Notes: generated by a model not told the origin, from the letters alone. A stretch of 64,000 bases of DNA from Sphingobacteriales bacterium (GCA_004295245.1 REAR01000058.1:1-64000), one strand, 5' to 3'; numbered from the stretch's first letter, positions 44,669-53,565 are shown. Numbers and translations are program-made.

Positions 44669-45580
44669 TTAATGTTTAATAAAGTTGGATTGATAGAGCA
44701 GTTGCCCCGTGCGGTTGGTAATATTTATATAGTGCACGCCTGTTTTTAATTGTGTTATGGCAATGCTGTTATTGGTTATGGTGCCTTGTTGCTCAACCTG
44801 GCCGGCTGTATTTATAAATTGGTACCGGGCATTGGTTAAATCAGTGCCATAGGTGGTTATTTGCAGCGCTGTGTTGCTGTTATTGGGGTTCAATAAAATT
44901 TCTTTTTGGTTGTTACCTTTTATTTTTATGATTTCTGAGTAGGCAAACTCGCCATCTTTTTCAATGGTTTTTAAACGATAGAAAGTAGTGTTTTCTTTAG
45001 CAGCGATAGAATAACTGTATTTGCTGCGATTGTTTGAAGTGCTGGCGTTTACCAAAGCTTCACTAAAAAAAGCCGATCCATCTTTACTGGCTTCAATAGC
45101 AAACGATGCAAGTGAGCTGGTATTAGCTGCCTCCCAAGTAAAACTGGTTTGCCGGTTATTGGTTATTGCATTAAAATTTATAAGTGTAATAGGCAGAATG
45201 CCCGACCCACCGGTAACAGGATAGATGCAGCTGTAGGTGGTGACACCTTGTACAAATTGTACGGACATATTACCTGAACTAGGTAAGTTTTGCCCTCTGA
45301 AACAATAATGTACCTGACAAGGGGTGGTAACTTCTATATTACCGGGATCAAAACAAAAACCAGAAAGTGTGGGGCTAATTAAAACAAGGGTGGGTAATGG
45401 GCTTGGGCACGTGCCAAAGTCTAAATCAATATCACCTGTTTTGGCTGCACCTGAGCAACCAGGAGATCCGCAACGACCAGGCTGCCCATTGCCATTGTTT
45501 CTATTGAAATAATTGGGGCATACTTGTGCATTTATAAATAAGGTACCCAGTAAAAAAAAGAGAGTTATAATCCGTTTCAT
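44669..45580 (-). CDS. Small secreted protein with T9SS type A sorting domain
   Basis: 303 residues. Signal peptide MKRIITLFFLLGTLFINAQ. The N-terminal part (20-150) is rich in Cys, Gly and Pro (for example GQPGRCGSPGCSG, and cysteines in CPSPLPT, FCFDPG and HYCFRG) and may be a disulfide-stabilised beta domain. A typical pre-CTD stretch begins LITFNAITNNRQTSFTWEAAN and runs to YRLKTIEKDGEFAYSEII. The final 80 residues (ILLNPNNSNTALQITTYG...TGVHYINITNRTG) look like a type A sorting domain, although the usual YPNP is LNPN. Function of the N-terminal domain unknown. Confidence 0.75.
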   Translation of the reverse strand: MKRIITLFFLLGTLFINAQVCPNYFNRNNGNGQPGRCGSPGCSGAAKTGDIDLDFGTCPSPLPTLVLISPTLSGFCFDPGNIEVTTPCQVHYCFRGQNLPSSGNMSVQFVQGVTTYSCIYPVTGGSGILPITLINFNAITNNRQTSFTWEAANTSSLASFAIEASKDGSAFFSEALVNASTSNNRSKYSYSIAAKENTTFYRLKTIEKDGEFAYSEIIKIKGNNQKEILLNPNNSNTALQITTYGTDLTNARYQFINTAGQVEQQGTITNNSIAITQLKTGVHYINITNRTGQLLYQSNFIKH

Positions 45581-45741
45581 AGTTGAATTTAAGTAAGTTA
45601 AAATTATGCCGTAAAGTGGAGGATATATGAGTAGTATTTAAAAATTATAAAATTATAGGTATAAACACTTAGTTATTTAAGTATTGATACTACAGGGATA
45701 GGGATCTGTTTAGAAAAGTTAGTTGTAACCAGCGCAAAATT

Positions 45742-46287
45742 TTATTTTAGATCAATTTTATTAAACAATTCAACGGGAGAATTACAAAACACAATGCGGT
45801 GCGAGAAGGGCTCATATAGAAAATCTTCTCTCTCCATAGTTTTAAGATGGTTTAATAAATGATCGTAAAAGCCGGCACTATTGAGGATGTATATTTTTTT
45901 GTCGTGTATTTTTAACTGATTCCAGGTAAGCATTTCAAACAACTCATCTAAAGTGCCAAAGCCACCGGGTAAAATAATAGCAGCATCACTTAACTCATAC
46001 ATCATTTTTTTACGACTGTGCATGTCTGGCACAATGGCTAGTTCTGTAAGGTTTTCGTGTTGGGCTTCCCATTCAATTAAAACCTTAGGTATAACACCCA
46101 TAACGTTGCCACCATTATTTAATACCGCGTCTGCCAAAGCACCCATAATGCCTTTTTTGCCACCGCCATAAATTAAACGAAGGTTTAGTACTGCCAGGTG
46201 ACTGCCTAACTCTGCTGCATGTTGTAAAAAAAGGGGATTATTGCCATTCTTTGAGCCGCAAAAAACAGCCACTGCCTGTACTTTCAT
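45742..46287 (-). CDS. LOG-family protein (cytokinin riboside 5'-monophosphate phosphoribohydrolase-like)
   Basis: 181 residues. Seen: FCGSKNG near the start, GGGKKGIMGALADAVL, and PGGFGTLDELFEMLTW, the PGGxGTxxE catalytic and binding motif of the LOG family (Rossmann-like lysine decarboxylase fold). Enzymes of this type hydrolyse the N-glycosidic bond of nucleoside 5'-monophosphates, releasing the base and ribose 5-phosphate. Size fits the TIGR00730 group. A second LOG gene lies at 48113 on the other strand. A GTAACCAGC sequence (45725-45733), the outer end of the dispersed repeat, lies just past the stop without a core. Confidence 0.9.
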   Translation of the reverse strand: MKVQAVAVFCGSKNGNNPLFLQHAAELGSHLAVLNLRLIYGGGKKGIMGALADAVLNNGGNVMGVIPKVLIEWEAQHENLTELAIVPDMHSRKKMMYELSDAAIILPGGFGTLDELFEMLTWNQLKIHDKKIYILNSAGFYDHLLNHLKTMEREDFLYEPFSHRIVFCNSPVELFNKIDLK

Positions 46288-46424
46288 GGTAAGTTAAGTT
46301 GAACGTGTTCCGTAGTAAGTAATTATTTATCAAAGTAAACCAATAAGCAGTAAACCTATACATTATTTTTTTACCTTCAATTTTACTGAAATACAAACGC
46401 TTGCTTTACTAAAAACTATAATGC

Positions 46425-47936
46425 ATGTCTCCTTTATTACTGTTTAGTTTTGTTATAGGTTATTTTCTGTTATTGTTAGTGGTGGCATGGTATACGGGCC
46501 GCAATTCTAACAACGATTCTTTTTTTATTGGCAACCGTAACAGCAACTGGATGCTGGTAGCCTTTGGTATGATTGGGACTTCTTTAAGCGGGGTAACTTT
46601 TGTAAGTGTGCCCGGTGCGGTAAGCAAAGAATCTTTTGCCTACCTGCAAATAACACTGGGTTATTTAATAGGTTATTTTGCTATTGCTTTTGTTTTACTG
46701 CCTTTGTATTACCGGTTAAATCTCACCTCTATTTACAATTACTTAAGCAGCCGTTTAGGAGTAAAAAGTTATAAAACAGGGGCCAGCTTTTTTATTTTAT
46801 CAAGAACATTGGGCGCCACAGCAAGATTGTATCTGGTGGTTAAAATTTTACAAGATGCTATATTAACCAGCTTTGATATACCATTTTGGTTAACCACTCT
46901 CATTATTTTAATTATGATTTTGCTGTACACCTACGAGGGAGGTGTTAAAACTATTGTATATACAGATACCTTGCAAACCACATGCATGCTGGCAGGTCTG
47001 GTTATTTGTGTCATCTTTATTTTAAATAAGTTGGATATGGGGCTTGGTCAAAGCTTGCAGGCCATGGGTAATAAAGGGTATACCAAAATATTTTTTACAG
47101 ACCCTAATAGCAAACTCTTTTTCTTAAAACAAATACTAGCCGGTGCTTTTATAACAGTTACTATGACGGGTATGGATCAGGAGATGATGCAAAAAAATAT
47201 CTCTGTAAAAACCTTAAAAGATTCTAAGAAGAATGTAGTAACCCTTGGTTTTATAATGCTGGTTGTAATAAGTTTGTTTTTAGTATTGGGAGGTCTGTTG
47301 CATTTGTATGCAGAAAACCTGGGCGGTCATTTGGCAACGGTAACAGAAAACGGAAAAGAAATAACCCGTTACATGATTGAAACCAACGATGCCACGGCAG
47401 ATAAACTCTTTCCGGTGGTAGCATTAAAATACATGCCGCCCCTTATTAGTGTAATTTTTATCATTGCATTAATATCAGCCTTGTTTCCAAGTGCTGATGG
47501 CGCTATTACCGCACTCACATCTTCCTTTTGTATTGATATTTTGGGCATGCAACGCCGTACCGATTGGAGCGATGCTGCAAAAAAGAAAACCCGCCAGCGG
47601 GTGCACCTTGTTTTTGCCGCTATCTTTCTGGTATTTGTAATGGTGTATAAATGGATAGATAGCCCCAGCATGATTGGTGTAATTTTAAAAGTAGCAGCTT
47701 ATACCTATGGGCCTTTATTGGGCTTATTTACATTTGGCATTATTACCAAACGAAAAGTAAACGATGCCATCGTTCCCTTTATTTGTGTGGCCGCACCACT
47801 GGTTTGTTTCTTCTTAGATAAATTTCAAAAGCAACTGTTTGGTGGCTTTGAAATAGGCTTAGAGCTGCTAATCATCAATGGGCTGCTTACATTCATCGGC
47901 TTGTTAAGCATCTCTAAAAAAGCCACGGTAGTGTAA
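46425..47936 (+). CDS. Sodium:solute symporter family transporter
   Basis: 503 residues with about 13 hydrophobic segments. N-terminal ...YTGRNSNNDSFFIGNRNSNW and GMIGTSLSGVTFVSVPGAV are typical of SSF proteins (the sodium/solute site lies in the broken helix TM1 region). Later: GGVKTIVYTDTLQT and an SADGAITALTSSF block near helix 8, where the Na+-coordinating Ser/Thr residues sit. It would import a small organic solute with Na+; the substrate cannot be read. It stands alone, divergent from the first LOG gene with 137 bases between starts. Confidence 0.9.
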   Translation: MSPLLLFSFVIGYFLLLLVVAWYTGRNSNNDSFFIGNRNSNWMLVAFGMIGTSLSGVTFVSVPGAVSKESFAYLQITLGYLIGYFAIAFVLLPLYYRLNLTSIYNYLSSRLGVKSYKTGASFFILSRTLGATARLYLVVKILQDAILTSFDIPFWLTTLIILIMILLYTYEGGVKTIVYTDTLQTTCMLAGLVICVIFILNKLDMGLGQSLQAMGNKGYTKIFFTDPNSKLFFLKQILAGAFITVTMTGMDQEMMQKNISVKTLKDSKKNVVTLGFIMLVVISLFLVLGGLLHLYAENLGGHLATVTENGKEITRYMIETNDATADKLFPVVALKYMPPLISVIFIIALISALFPSADGAITALTSSFCIDILGMQRRTDWSDAAKKKTRQRVHLVFAAIFLVFVMVYKWIDSPSMIGVILKVAAYTYGPLLGLFTFGIITKRKVNDAIVPFICVAAPLVCFFLDKFQKQLFGGFEIGLELLIINGLLTFIGLLSISKKATVV

Positions 47937-47966
47937 ACTAAATACTGTTTCTGTACGTTTTATAGT

Positions 47967-48004
47967 GTGCCATTGTTAATGGGCTGGTCCAATTACAATG
48001 GCAC
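47967..48004. other. Perfect 10-bp hairpin after the symporter
   Basis: GTGCCATTGT at 47967-47976 pairs exactly with ACAATGGCAC at 47995-48004 around an 18-base loop, 30 bases after the symporter stop. There is no T-run, so it may be an atypical terminator or an mRNA-stabilising stem. Confidence 0.45.
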
Positions 48005-48112
48005 TCAGTGTCTCTGGCAATAAACACAATAACCAACAAGTATTATTTTTAAAGCCGCATTTATGTAATTGGTTTATTGAAAGAGCTTTTGTGAAACCCT
48101 AAAAGGATTGTT

Positions 48113-48808
48113 ATGAATGACACGATTAAGTTGAGCAAGCAGCGCCGTTGGAGCGAATCAAAGGCGCACAGCAGTTGGCAGATCTTTAAAATTATGGCCG
48201 AGTTTGTAGATGGTTTTGAAGCACTGGCAAAATTAGGCCCCTGCATTTCCATATTTGGCAGTGCCCGCACACAACCCGGCCACCCGCATTATGAGTTGGC
48301 CGTAGAAATTGGCAAACGCCTCAGCGAAGAAGGCTTTGGTATCATCAGTGGTGGTGGCCCCGGTATTATGGAAGCAGCCAATAAAGGCGCACAGTTAGGC
48401 GGCGGTAAAAGTGTAGGCTTAAATATTGAACTGCCTTTTGAGCAAGAAGCCAATGCATATATAGACCGCGATGCCAGCCTGCATTTTGATTATTTCTTTG
48501 TACGCAAAACATTATTTGTAAAATACTCGCAAGGCTTTATTATGATGCCCGGTGGTTTTGGTACCATGGATGAATTTTTTGAAGTAGCTACCTTAATACA
48601 AACCGGTAAAATGAGCCAGGTGCCATTAATATTAGTTGGCAAAGAGTATTGGAGTGGTTTAATGAACTGGTTAGAAAACACCATGCTGAAAGAAAAATAT
48701 ATTTCGCCAGAAGATTTAGACTTGCTTAAAGTAGCAGATACTGCAGAAGAAGTGGTAGAACATGTACTGCATTTTTATAGTAAACATGCACTGCAACCTA
48801 ATTTTTAA
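48113..48808 (+). CDS. LOG-family protein, longer type (TIGR00730-like)
   Basis: 231 residues. Seen: ISIFGSART, GFGIISGGGPGIMEAANKGA and MPGGFGTMDEFFEVATLIQTGK, the LOG-family nucleotide-binding loop and catalytic motif. An N-terminal helical extension of about 60 residues (WSESKAHSSWQIFKIMAEFVDGFEAL) distinguishes it from the 181-residue paralogue at 45742. It probably hydrolyses nucleoside monophosphates; the physiological substrate is unknown. A compact terminator follows. Confidence 0.9.
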   Translation: MNDTIKLSKQRRWSESKAHSSWQIFKIMAEFVDGFEALAKLGPCISIFGSARTQPGHPHYELAVEIGKRLSEEGFGIISGGGPGIMEAANKGAQLGGGKSVGLNIELPFEQEANAYIDRDASLHFDYFFVRKTLFVKYSQGFIMMPGGFGTMDEFFEVATLIQTGKMSQVPLILVGKEYWSGLMNWLENTMLKEKYISPEDLDLLKVADTAEEVVEHVLHFYSKHALQPNF

Positions 48809-48832
48809 ATATATTATTACTTATACTTTTAA

Positions 48833-48861
48833 TTGCTGCTTTAATAGCAGCTATTTTTTTT
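48833..48861 (+). terminator. Rho-independent terminator after the second LOG gene
   Basis: The 6-bp stem GCTGCT (48835-48840) and AGCAGC (48846-48851), with loop TTAAT, is followed by TATTTTTTTT. It lies 26 bases past the stop and immediately before the family B repeat. Confidence 0.75.
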
Positions 48862-48863
48862 GA

Positions 48864-48995
48864 TGCCAGCCTTAGTACTACTTATCAGCAGCCGTTGCCA
48901 CGCTCGTTTCAACGGTGGTGCTTATGGCAGCAATGCGTGGCAGTTTTACACTGCCTGTACCTAAGTGTTGCACCCTTCAGCAGCAGTATACAACA
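48864..48995 (+). repeat. Family B dispersed hairpin repeat
   Basis: The core GTTGCCACGCTCGTTTCAAC starts at 48894; TGCCACGC (48896-48903) pairs with GCGTGGCA (48935-48942). The outer left end is the degenerate GATGCCAGC at 48862-48870. The right part, AAGTGTTGCACCCTTCAGC (48963 on), resembles the inner part of family A. It lies between the terminator and the O-methyltransferase promoter. Confidence 0.8.
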
Positions 48996-49040
48996 CATCA
49001 TTTAACAGTTGCAACAGCCCTGCAACTAAACGGCATCCCT

Positions 49041-49048
49041 TATCTTTG
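49041..49048 (+). promoter_or_regulatory. -7 box of the O-methyltransferase gene
   Basis: TATCTTTG, an exact TAnnTTTG, lies 15 bases before the GTG at 49064, placing transcription start at about 49055. No TTG is found at 19-21 bases upstream; the nearest (49009-49011) is 29 bases away. The position supports the GTG start over the longer frame from 48965. Confidence 0.5.
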
Positions 49049-49063
49049 CAAAAATTCAGTAAG

Positions 49064-49702
49064 GTGGAGTTTATACAACCAGCAGCACTGGCTTATGCAG
49101 ATAAATACACCAGCGAGCAATATATGCTGCTGCAGGAAATAGCTGAGCAAACAACGGCTACACATCCGCAGGCGCATATGTTAAGCGGGCATGTGCAGGG
49201 CAAGTTTCTGGAAATTATAAGTACACTGGTAAGGCCACGCCGTATTTTAGAAATTGGCACATTTACCGGTTACAGTACTTTATGCCTGGCAAAGGGCCTG
49301 CGGGAAGATGGGTTATTACATACTATAGAAGTAAGAGAAACAGAAGCCATGGCCGCACAAAATTTTTTCAAATTATCTGTATGGCAGGAAAAAATTTTAT
49401 TACACCTTGGCAATGCGTTAGAAATTATACCGGGTTTAGATGAAACCTGGGACCTTGTTTTTATAGATGCCGATAAGGTAAATTATATAGAATACTACAA
49501 AATGGTATTACCCCGTTTAAGAAGCGGTGGCATTATACTGGCAGACAATGTGCTATTTCACGGGCAGGTATTATGCGAGCCGGTAAAAGGTAAAAACGCC
49601 AAAGCCATGCATGCTTTTAATGAGTTTATAAAGCAAGATGAAAGCGTAGAGAAAGTTTTATTAACCGTAAGAGACGGGCTACTATTGATTCAAAAAAAAT
49701 AA
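49064..49702 (+). CDS. SAM-dependent O-methyltransferase (CCoAOMT-like family)
   Basis: 212 residues from the GTG at 49064 (reads VEFIQPAALAYADKYTS, the usual start). The longer frame from 48965 runs through repeat sequence and is rejected. Seen: motif I LEIGTFTGYST, an acidic end of beta 2 (IEVRE), DLVFIDADKVNY (metal and substrate Asp residues) and GGIILADNVLFHG (second Asp/Asn pair). This is the divalent-metal-dependent class-I O-methyltransferase family related to caffeoyl-CoA and catechol methyltransferases. Substrate unknown; probably a catechol-like or other hydroxylated small molecule. It is followed after 12 bases by the LysM glucosaminidase gene and is likely co-transcribed. Confidence 0.9.
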   Translation: MEFIQPAALAYADKYTSEQYMLLQEIAEQTTATHPQAHMLSGHVQGKFLEIISTLVRPRRILEIGTFTGYSTLCLAKGLREDGLLHTIEVRETEAMAAQNFFKLSVWQEKILLHLGNALEIIPGLDETWDLVFIDADKVNYIEYYKMVLPRLRSGGIILADNVLFHGQVLCEPVKGKNAKAMHAFNEFIKQDESVEKVLLTVRDGLLLIQKK

Positions 49703-49714
49703 GCAACCAATCCA

Positions 49715-50896
49715 ATGCAATTGAAAAGCATTTTTATAATTCTATTAATTATCATTCGTGTTGCCGGTGCAGCACAATCAAGAGACGAACTGATACAGCA
49801 ATACATTACTTCGTATAAAAATCTGGCCATAGAAGAAATGAAACGGACCGGTGTGCCTGCAGCTATTAAACTGGCGCAGGGCATACATGAAACAGAAGCC
49901 GGTAATAGTGTACTGGTAAAAAAATCAAATAATCATTTTGGTATAAAATGTAAAACTGGTTGGGATGGGCCCAAAGTATATCATGATGATGATGAAAGGG
50001 GAGAGTGTTTCAGAAGTTATACAGCCGCTGAAGCATCCTACCGCGATCATAGTAATTTTCTAAAAAATAGCCAGCGCTATGCCTTCTTATTTGCATTAGA
50101 CCCTACAGATTATAAAGGTTGGGCGTATGGCTTAAAAAAAGCCGGTTATGCCACCAATATTAAATACAGCCAGATACTGATTAAGCTGATAGAAGAATAT
50201 CATTTGGATACCTACAGCCTGATTGCTTTAGGTAAAATACCCGATATTGAAGCTGATTTACTTGTTAAGTTGGCACCAGAAACAAAACCTGAAATAGCAA
50301 TTGCTGAAGTAGCCATAGATTACCCCAGTGGCCGTTTTACTATTAATAAAACCAGTGTGGTGTATGCGGCGGCTGGTAATAGCTGGTTGCAACTGGCGCA
50401 GCAATATGAGGTGCCTCTGGCCCGATTGCTGGATTTTAATGATGTGTACAGTGATGGTGTGTTAGTAAAGGGGCAATTGGTTTTTTTACAACGTAAAAGA
50501 AAAACAGGCGATAAAGAGTTTCATACAGTAATGCCGGGCGAAACGGTTTATTCAATAGCTCAGCTGGAAGGAATACGAATAGACGCATTGAGAGAATATA
50601 ACAAACTAGCTGCAAGCGATGAGCCTGCTGTAGGCGAAAAATTATATTTACAGGATGCGGCACCACAAGCGCCGGTTTTAGCAGTTAATACCAAAGTAAT
50701 AAACAGCCCCGCAGCACATACATTAGTAAAAGAAACTATTAAGCATATTGTAAAACCCAAAGAAACACTTTACAGTATTTCAAAAAAATATGCAGTGCCG
50801 GTTACAGCTATTGTGGAATGGAATAAATTGCAGGGCTACGAATTAAAAATGGGGCAGGAACTGCTTATATTAAAAAACCAAGAAACGGCTTTGTAA
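49715..50896 (+). CDS. Glucosaminidase-domain LysM protein
   Basis: 393 residues. A signal peptide (to about residue 20, ...AGAAQ) precedes a GH73-type (FlgJ/LytG) domain at about 22-170: AIKLAQGIHETEAGNSVLVKKS with the likely catalytic Glu in GIHETE, NNHFGIKC, FRSYTAAEASYRDHSNFL and YGLKKAGYATN. Then come one degenerate LysM-like stretch (about 205-255) and two clear LysM motifs (HTVMPGETVYSIAQ at about 269 and HIVKPKETLYSISK at about 345). It cleaves peptidoglycan glycan chains between GlcNAc and MurNAc, and the LysM modules bind peptidoglycan. Probably a periplasmic autolysin used in growth or daughter-cell separation. Confidence 0.9.
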   Translation: MQLKSIFIILLIIIRVAGAAQSRDELIQQYITSYKNLAIEEMKRTGVPAAIKLAQGIHETEAGNSVLVKKSNNHFGIKCKTGWDGPKVYHDDDERGECFRSYTAAEASYRDHSNFLKNSQRYAFLFALDPTDYKGWAYGLKKAGYATNIKYSQILIKLIEEYHLDTYSLIALGKIPDIEADLLVKLAPETKPEIAIAEVAIDYPSGRFTINKTSVVYAAAGNSWLQLAQQYEVPLARLLDFNDVYSDGVLVKGQLVFLQRKRKTGDKEFHTVMPGETVYSIAQLEGIRIDALREYNKLAASDEPAVGEKLYLQDAAPQAPVLAVNTKVINSPAAHTLVKETIKHIVKPKETLYSISKKYAVPVTAIVEWNKLQGYELKMGQELLILKNQETAL

Positions 50897-50923
50897 TAAT
50901 TTCGCTGATGGCAGCACTATTGT

Positions 50924-50972
50924 AAAAGGGTGCGACGCAACGGCTGCCCGGTAGCGATACCCGGCTGGTAAC
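50924..50972 (-). repeat. Family A dispersed repeat, single half-unit
   Basis: Minus-strand core AAAAGGGTGCGACGCAAC at 50924-50941, outer end GCTGGTAAC at 50964-50972. It lies between the glucosaminidase and hpt; the outer end stops 12 bases before the hpt ATG. Confidence 0.88.
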
Positions 50973-50984
50973 AAAAAATAATTT

Positions 50985-51521
50985 ATGGCAAATATTAAAG
51001 TACACGATAAGGAGTTTGAACCCTACCTGACCGATGATCAGTTGCAAAGCCGTATTAAGGCAATGGCGGAAGCTATTAATACCGATTATGCCGGTAAAAA
51101 GCCATTGTTTATTGCCATTTTAAATGGCTCTTTTATGTTTGCATCAGACCTGTTTAAGTATATAACAATTGATGCTGAAATTTGCTTTATTAAACTTGCT
51201 TCTTATAAAGGCACCAAGAGTACGGGCCATGTAATTACAGCTATTGGGCTGGATACGGATATTATTGACCGCCACGTTTTGATACTGGAAGATATTGTGG
51301 ATACCGGCAAAACCCTGAGTGAGTTTTTGCCACAGTTTCAGCACCAGCAGCCACTGTCTTTAAAAATTGCTGCCCTGCTGCACAAGCCCGATGCAATGGT
51401 GTATCCTATTAAAATTGATTACCTCGGCTTTTCTATACCTAACAAATTTGTGGTGGGGTATGGGCTGGATTATGACGGCTTGGGAAGAAATATCAAAGAA
51501 ATATACCAACTGGTGGGTTAA
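50985..51521 (+). CDS. hpt: Hypoxanthine phosphoribosyltransferase
   Basis: 178 residues, the usual length for bacterial Hpt. Seen: PLFIAILNGSFMFASDL (PPi loop), the PRPP-binding motif VLILEDIVDTGKT, and the C-terminal purine site DYLGFSIPNKFVVGYGLDYDGL (shown in part). It salvages hypoxanthine and guanine into IMP and GMP with PRPP. It lies close downstream of a repeat half-unit; the repeat end may form part of its leader. No linked purine genes. Confidence 0.95.
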   Translation: MANIKVHDKEFEPYLTDDQLQSRIKAMAEAINTDYAGKKPLFIAILNGSFMFASDLFKYITIDAEICFIKLASYKGTKSTGHVITAIGLDTDIIDRHVLILEDIVDTGKTLSEFLPQFQHQQPLSLKIAALLHKPDAMVYPIKIDYLGFSIPNKFVVGYGLDYDGLGRNIKEIYQLVG

Positions 51522-51546
51522 AAGCGTTTTACGCAAACAATTACCC

Positions 51547-51578
51547 TTTGATAAACAGGGGTTATCTGCGTAACTTTA
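51547..51578 (+). promoter_or_regulatory. Promoter of the VWA-domain gene
   Basis: -33 TTTG (51547-51550), 20 bases, then -7 TAACTTTA (51571-51578; 5 of the 6 fixed -7 positions match). Transcription would start near 51585, so translation must begin at the ATG at 51605 rather than at the upstream in-frame codons at 51548 and 51581. Confidence 0.6.
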
Positions 51579-51604
51579 GAATGTATCTATCCCGGGTGAA
51601 ACTT

Positions 51605-53359
51605 ATGTACACCATATTGCTGTGCCTGCTGTGTAGTCAAATCATTCAGGCGCAATACTACCTGCGTGGCGAAATAAAGGATGAAACCAATAAACCGCTT
51701 GCCAACGCAAAAATTCTTTTACACTCTAATGGCTATGTTTACTACACGGGCAATAGTGGTGGTTTTGGTATTACTGCCAAAGAGCAGACTGATTCTATAA
51801 CTGTAATAGTGGAAGGCTACCAGCAACAACGCTTATTATTACACAGTGCCCGCTACGAGTATGTAGTACTGAAAATGCAACAGGGGGCTGGCAATATGCG
51901 CAAAAACCGGTTAATGAGTGTTACCAAAGACCGTAACATGGCAGATAAAACCAACTGGTCTGTTGGTGGAGAAACCTATAGCAACCTGATGGAAAATGAT
52001 TTTGTGCCTGCAAAAAATTTTCCTGAAACGGGGTTTGCTGTAAATACAGATAAAGCTTCTTATAGTAATATACGCCGGTTCATTAATATGAATAGTGCAG
52101 TGCCACCCGATGCCGTGCGCATTGAAGAAATGCTCAACTATTTCAACTTTGGGTATCAGGTGCCGGAAAAAGATAGTGTGTTCAGCTTCTCCTCTTTTCT
52201 TACACAATGCCCATGGAATGGAGACAACCAATTATTGTATTTAAAAGTATGTGCCCGCAAAGTAAATCTGGAAAAAGTGCCGCCCAGTAATCTTGTTTTT
52301 TTGATAGATGTATCAGGTTCTATGGATATGCCTAATCGTTTGCCGTTGCTAAAGTCGGCTTTTAGGTTAATGGTAAATAACCTGCGGGATAAAGACACTG
52401 TTTCTATAGTTGTTTATGGCGGTGCCGTAGGGGTATGGATGCAACCCACTTCTGGCAGTGAAAAAGAGAAAATTTTAAAAAGTATTGAAGAGATACAACC
52501 CGGCGGGGCAACACCCGGCGAAAGTGGCATAAAATCGGCTTACCGGTTGGCGCAAAGCCAGTTTATTAAAGGCGGTAACAACCGCGTTATACTGGCTACT
52601 GATGGAGATTTTAATGTGGGTCAAACTAATGAAGAAGAATTAGAAAAAATGATAACGGCACAACGGCAGTTGGGTATCTACTTAACTTGTTTGGGTGTTG
52701 GTATGGGCAACTATAAAGACTCTAAGCTGGAAGCATTGGCCAAAAAAGGCAATGGTAATTTTGCGTACCTGGATGATGAGAGAGAAGCAGAAAAAGTATT
52801 GGTAAAAGAGTTAACACAAACCTTATACTCAGTAGCAGATGATGTGTATATGAACATCAATTTTAATGCAGCCTACGTAAAAGATTACCGCTTAATTGGG
52901 TTTGATAATAAATTAAATGCTGTGGCTGATTCTTTAAGTGAACTGGAAGGTGGCGAAGTGGGAAGTGGTCATACCTTAATGGCCTTGTTTGAAATAACAC
53001 CTACACTGGCTAATGAACATACCAATCAAGATTTTACAAACAATGAAAAACTGGCATCTATTCGCTTTAATTTTAAAATACCGCACGATGCTGCAAAAAA
53101 ACAAACCGTATATGCAGTGCCCTTTCAAATAACACCATTTAATGAATTGCCGGCATGCCATCGTTTTGCCACATCGGTGGTTATGTTTGGTTCTTTGCTT
53201 AAAAATTCTAAATACACTAAAGCCATTAACTGGAACGATGCCATTATTATGGCCAATGAAAGTTTAAGCCCCGGAGATTTTACACAAAAAGAATTTCTTA
53301 CGCTGGTAGAGAAAGCAAAAAAAATATACGGCCGCGGTAAAAAGAAAAAAGATAGTTAG
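51605..53359 (+). CDS. YfbK-like VWA-domain protein with carboxypeptidase-regulatory-like N-terminus
   Basis: 584 residues from the ATG at 51605, chosen from the promoter position and because it begins the signal peptide (MYTILLCLLCSQIIQAQ). A beta-sandwich regulatory domain (about 18-100; LRGEIKDETNKPLANAKILL) is followed by a VWA-preceding domain (NTDKASYSNIRRFINMNSAV, PPDAVRIEEMLNYFNFGY). The VWA domain has its metal site at DVSGSM (about 233-238) and ATDGDFNVG. The C-terminal domain ends in SLSPGDFTQKEFLTLVEKAK. This is the YfbK/Ca-activated-channel-homologue family, function unknown; the VWA MIDAS suggests metal-dependent protein binding. A repeat element starts at its stop codon. Confidence 0.85.
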   Translation: MYTILLCLLCSQIIQAQYYLRGEIKDETNKPLANAKILLHSNGYVYYTGNSGGFGITAKEQTDSITVIVEGYQQQRLLLHSARYEYVVLKMQQGAGNMRKNRLMSVTKDRNMADKTNWSVGGETYSNLMENDFVPAKNFPETGFAVNTDKASYSNIRRFINMNSAVPPDAVRIEEMLNYFNFGYQVPEKDSVFSFSSFLTQCPWNGDNQLLYLKVCARKVNLEKVPPSNLVFLIDVSGSMDMPNRLPLLKSAFRLMVNNLRDKDTVSIVVYGGAVGVWMQPTSGSEKEKILKSIEEIQPGGATPGESGIKSAYRLAQSQFIKGGNNRVILATDGDFNVGQTNEEELEKMITAQRQLGIYLTCLGVGMGNYKDSKLEALAKKGNGNFAYLDDEREAEKVLVKELTQTLYSVADDVYMNINFNAAYVKDYRLIGFDNKLNAVADSLSELEGGEVGSGHTLMALFEITPTLANEHTNQDFTNNEKLASIRFNFKIPHDAAKKQTVYAVPFQITPFNELPACHRFATSVVMFGSLLKNSKYTKAINWNDAIIMANESLSPGDFTQKEFLTLVEKAKKIYGRGKKKKDS

Positions 53360-53555
53360 TTTACCAGCTTCACCGCTCCGGTTACACATAGTTGCTACGC
53401 TCAGTTTAACAGTTGTACTATACCTACACACTTTTTTGAAACTGCATACTTAAGTAAACTTAGTGTAAACTGCCACGCATTACTTGCTGCCAGAAGCACC
53501 ACCGTTGAAACGAGCGTGGCAACGGCTGCCGCTTACTGGTATACTGCCGGCATCC
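53359..53555 (-). repeat. Family B dispersed hairpin repeat with degenerate opposite arm
   Basis: The well-conserved arm is inverted: TGCCACGC at about 53471-53478 pairs with GCGTGGCA at 53514-53521 around CACCACCGTTGAAACGA. The opposite arm, 53359-53430, starts GTTTACCAGC (directly on the stop codon of the VWA gene) and continues to GTTGCTACGCTCAGTTTAAC, a degraded family B core. The whole is a palindromic element between the convergent VWA and dnaJ genes. Confidence 0.8.
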
Positions 53556-53565
53556 TAAAAAATTA

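Noticed and set aside
45725-45733. GTAACCAGC next to the LOG gene as another repeat copy
   Set aside because: Only the 9-base outer end is present; no GTTGCGTCGCAC or family B core follows, so it could be chance.
48965-49063. Longer O-methyltransferase start at 48965
   Set aside because: The added residues come from repeat sequence and the consensus -7 box at 49041-49048 lies inside that extension.
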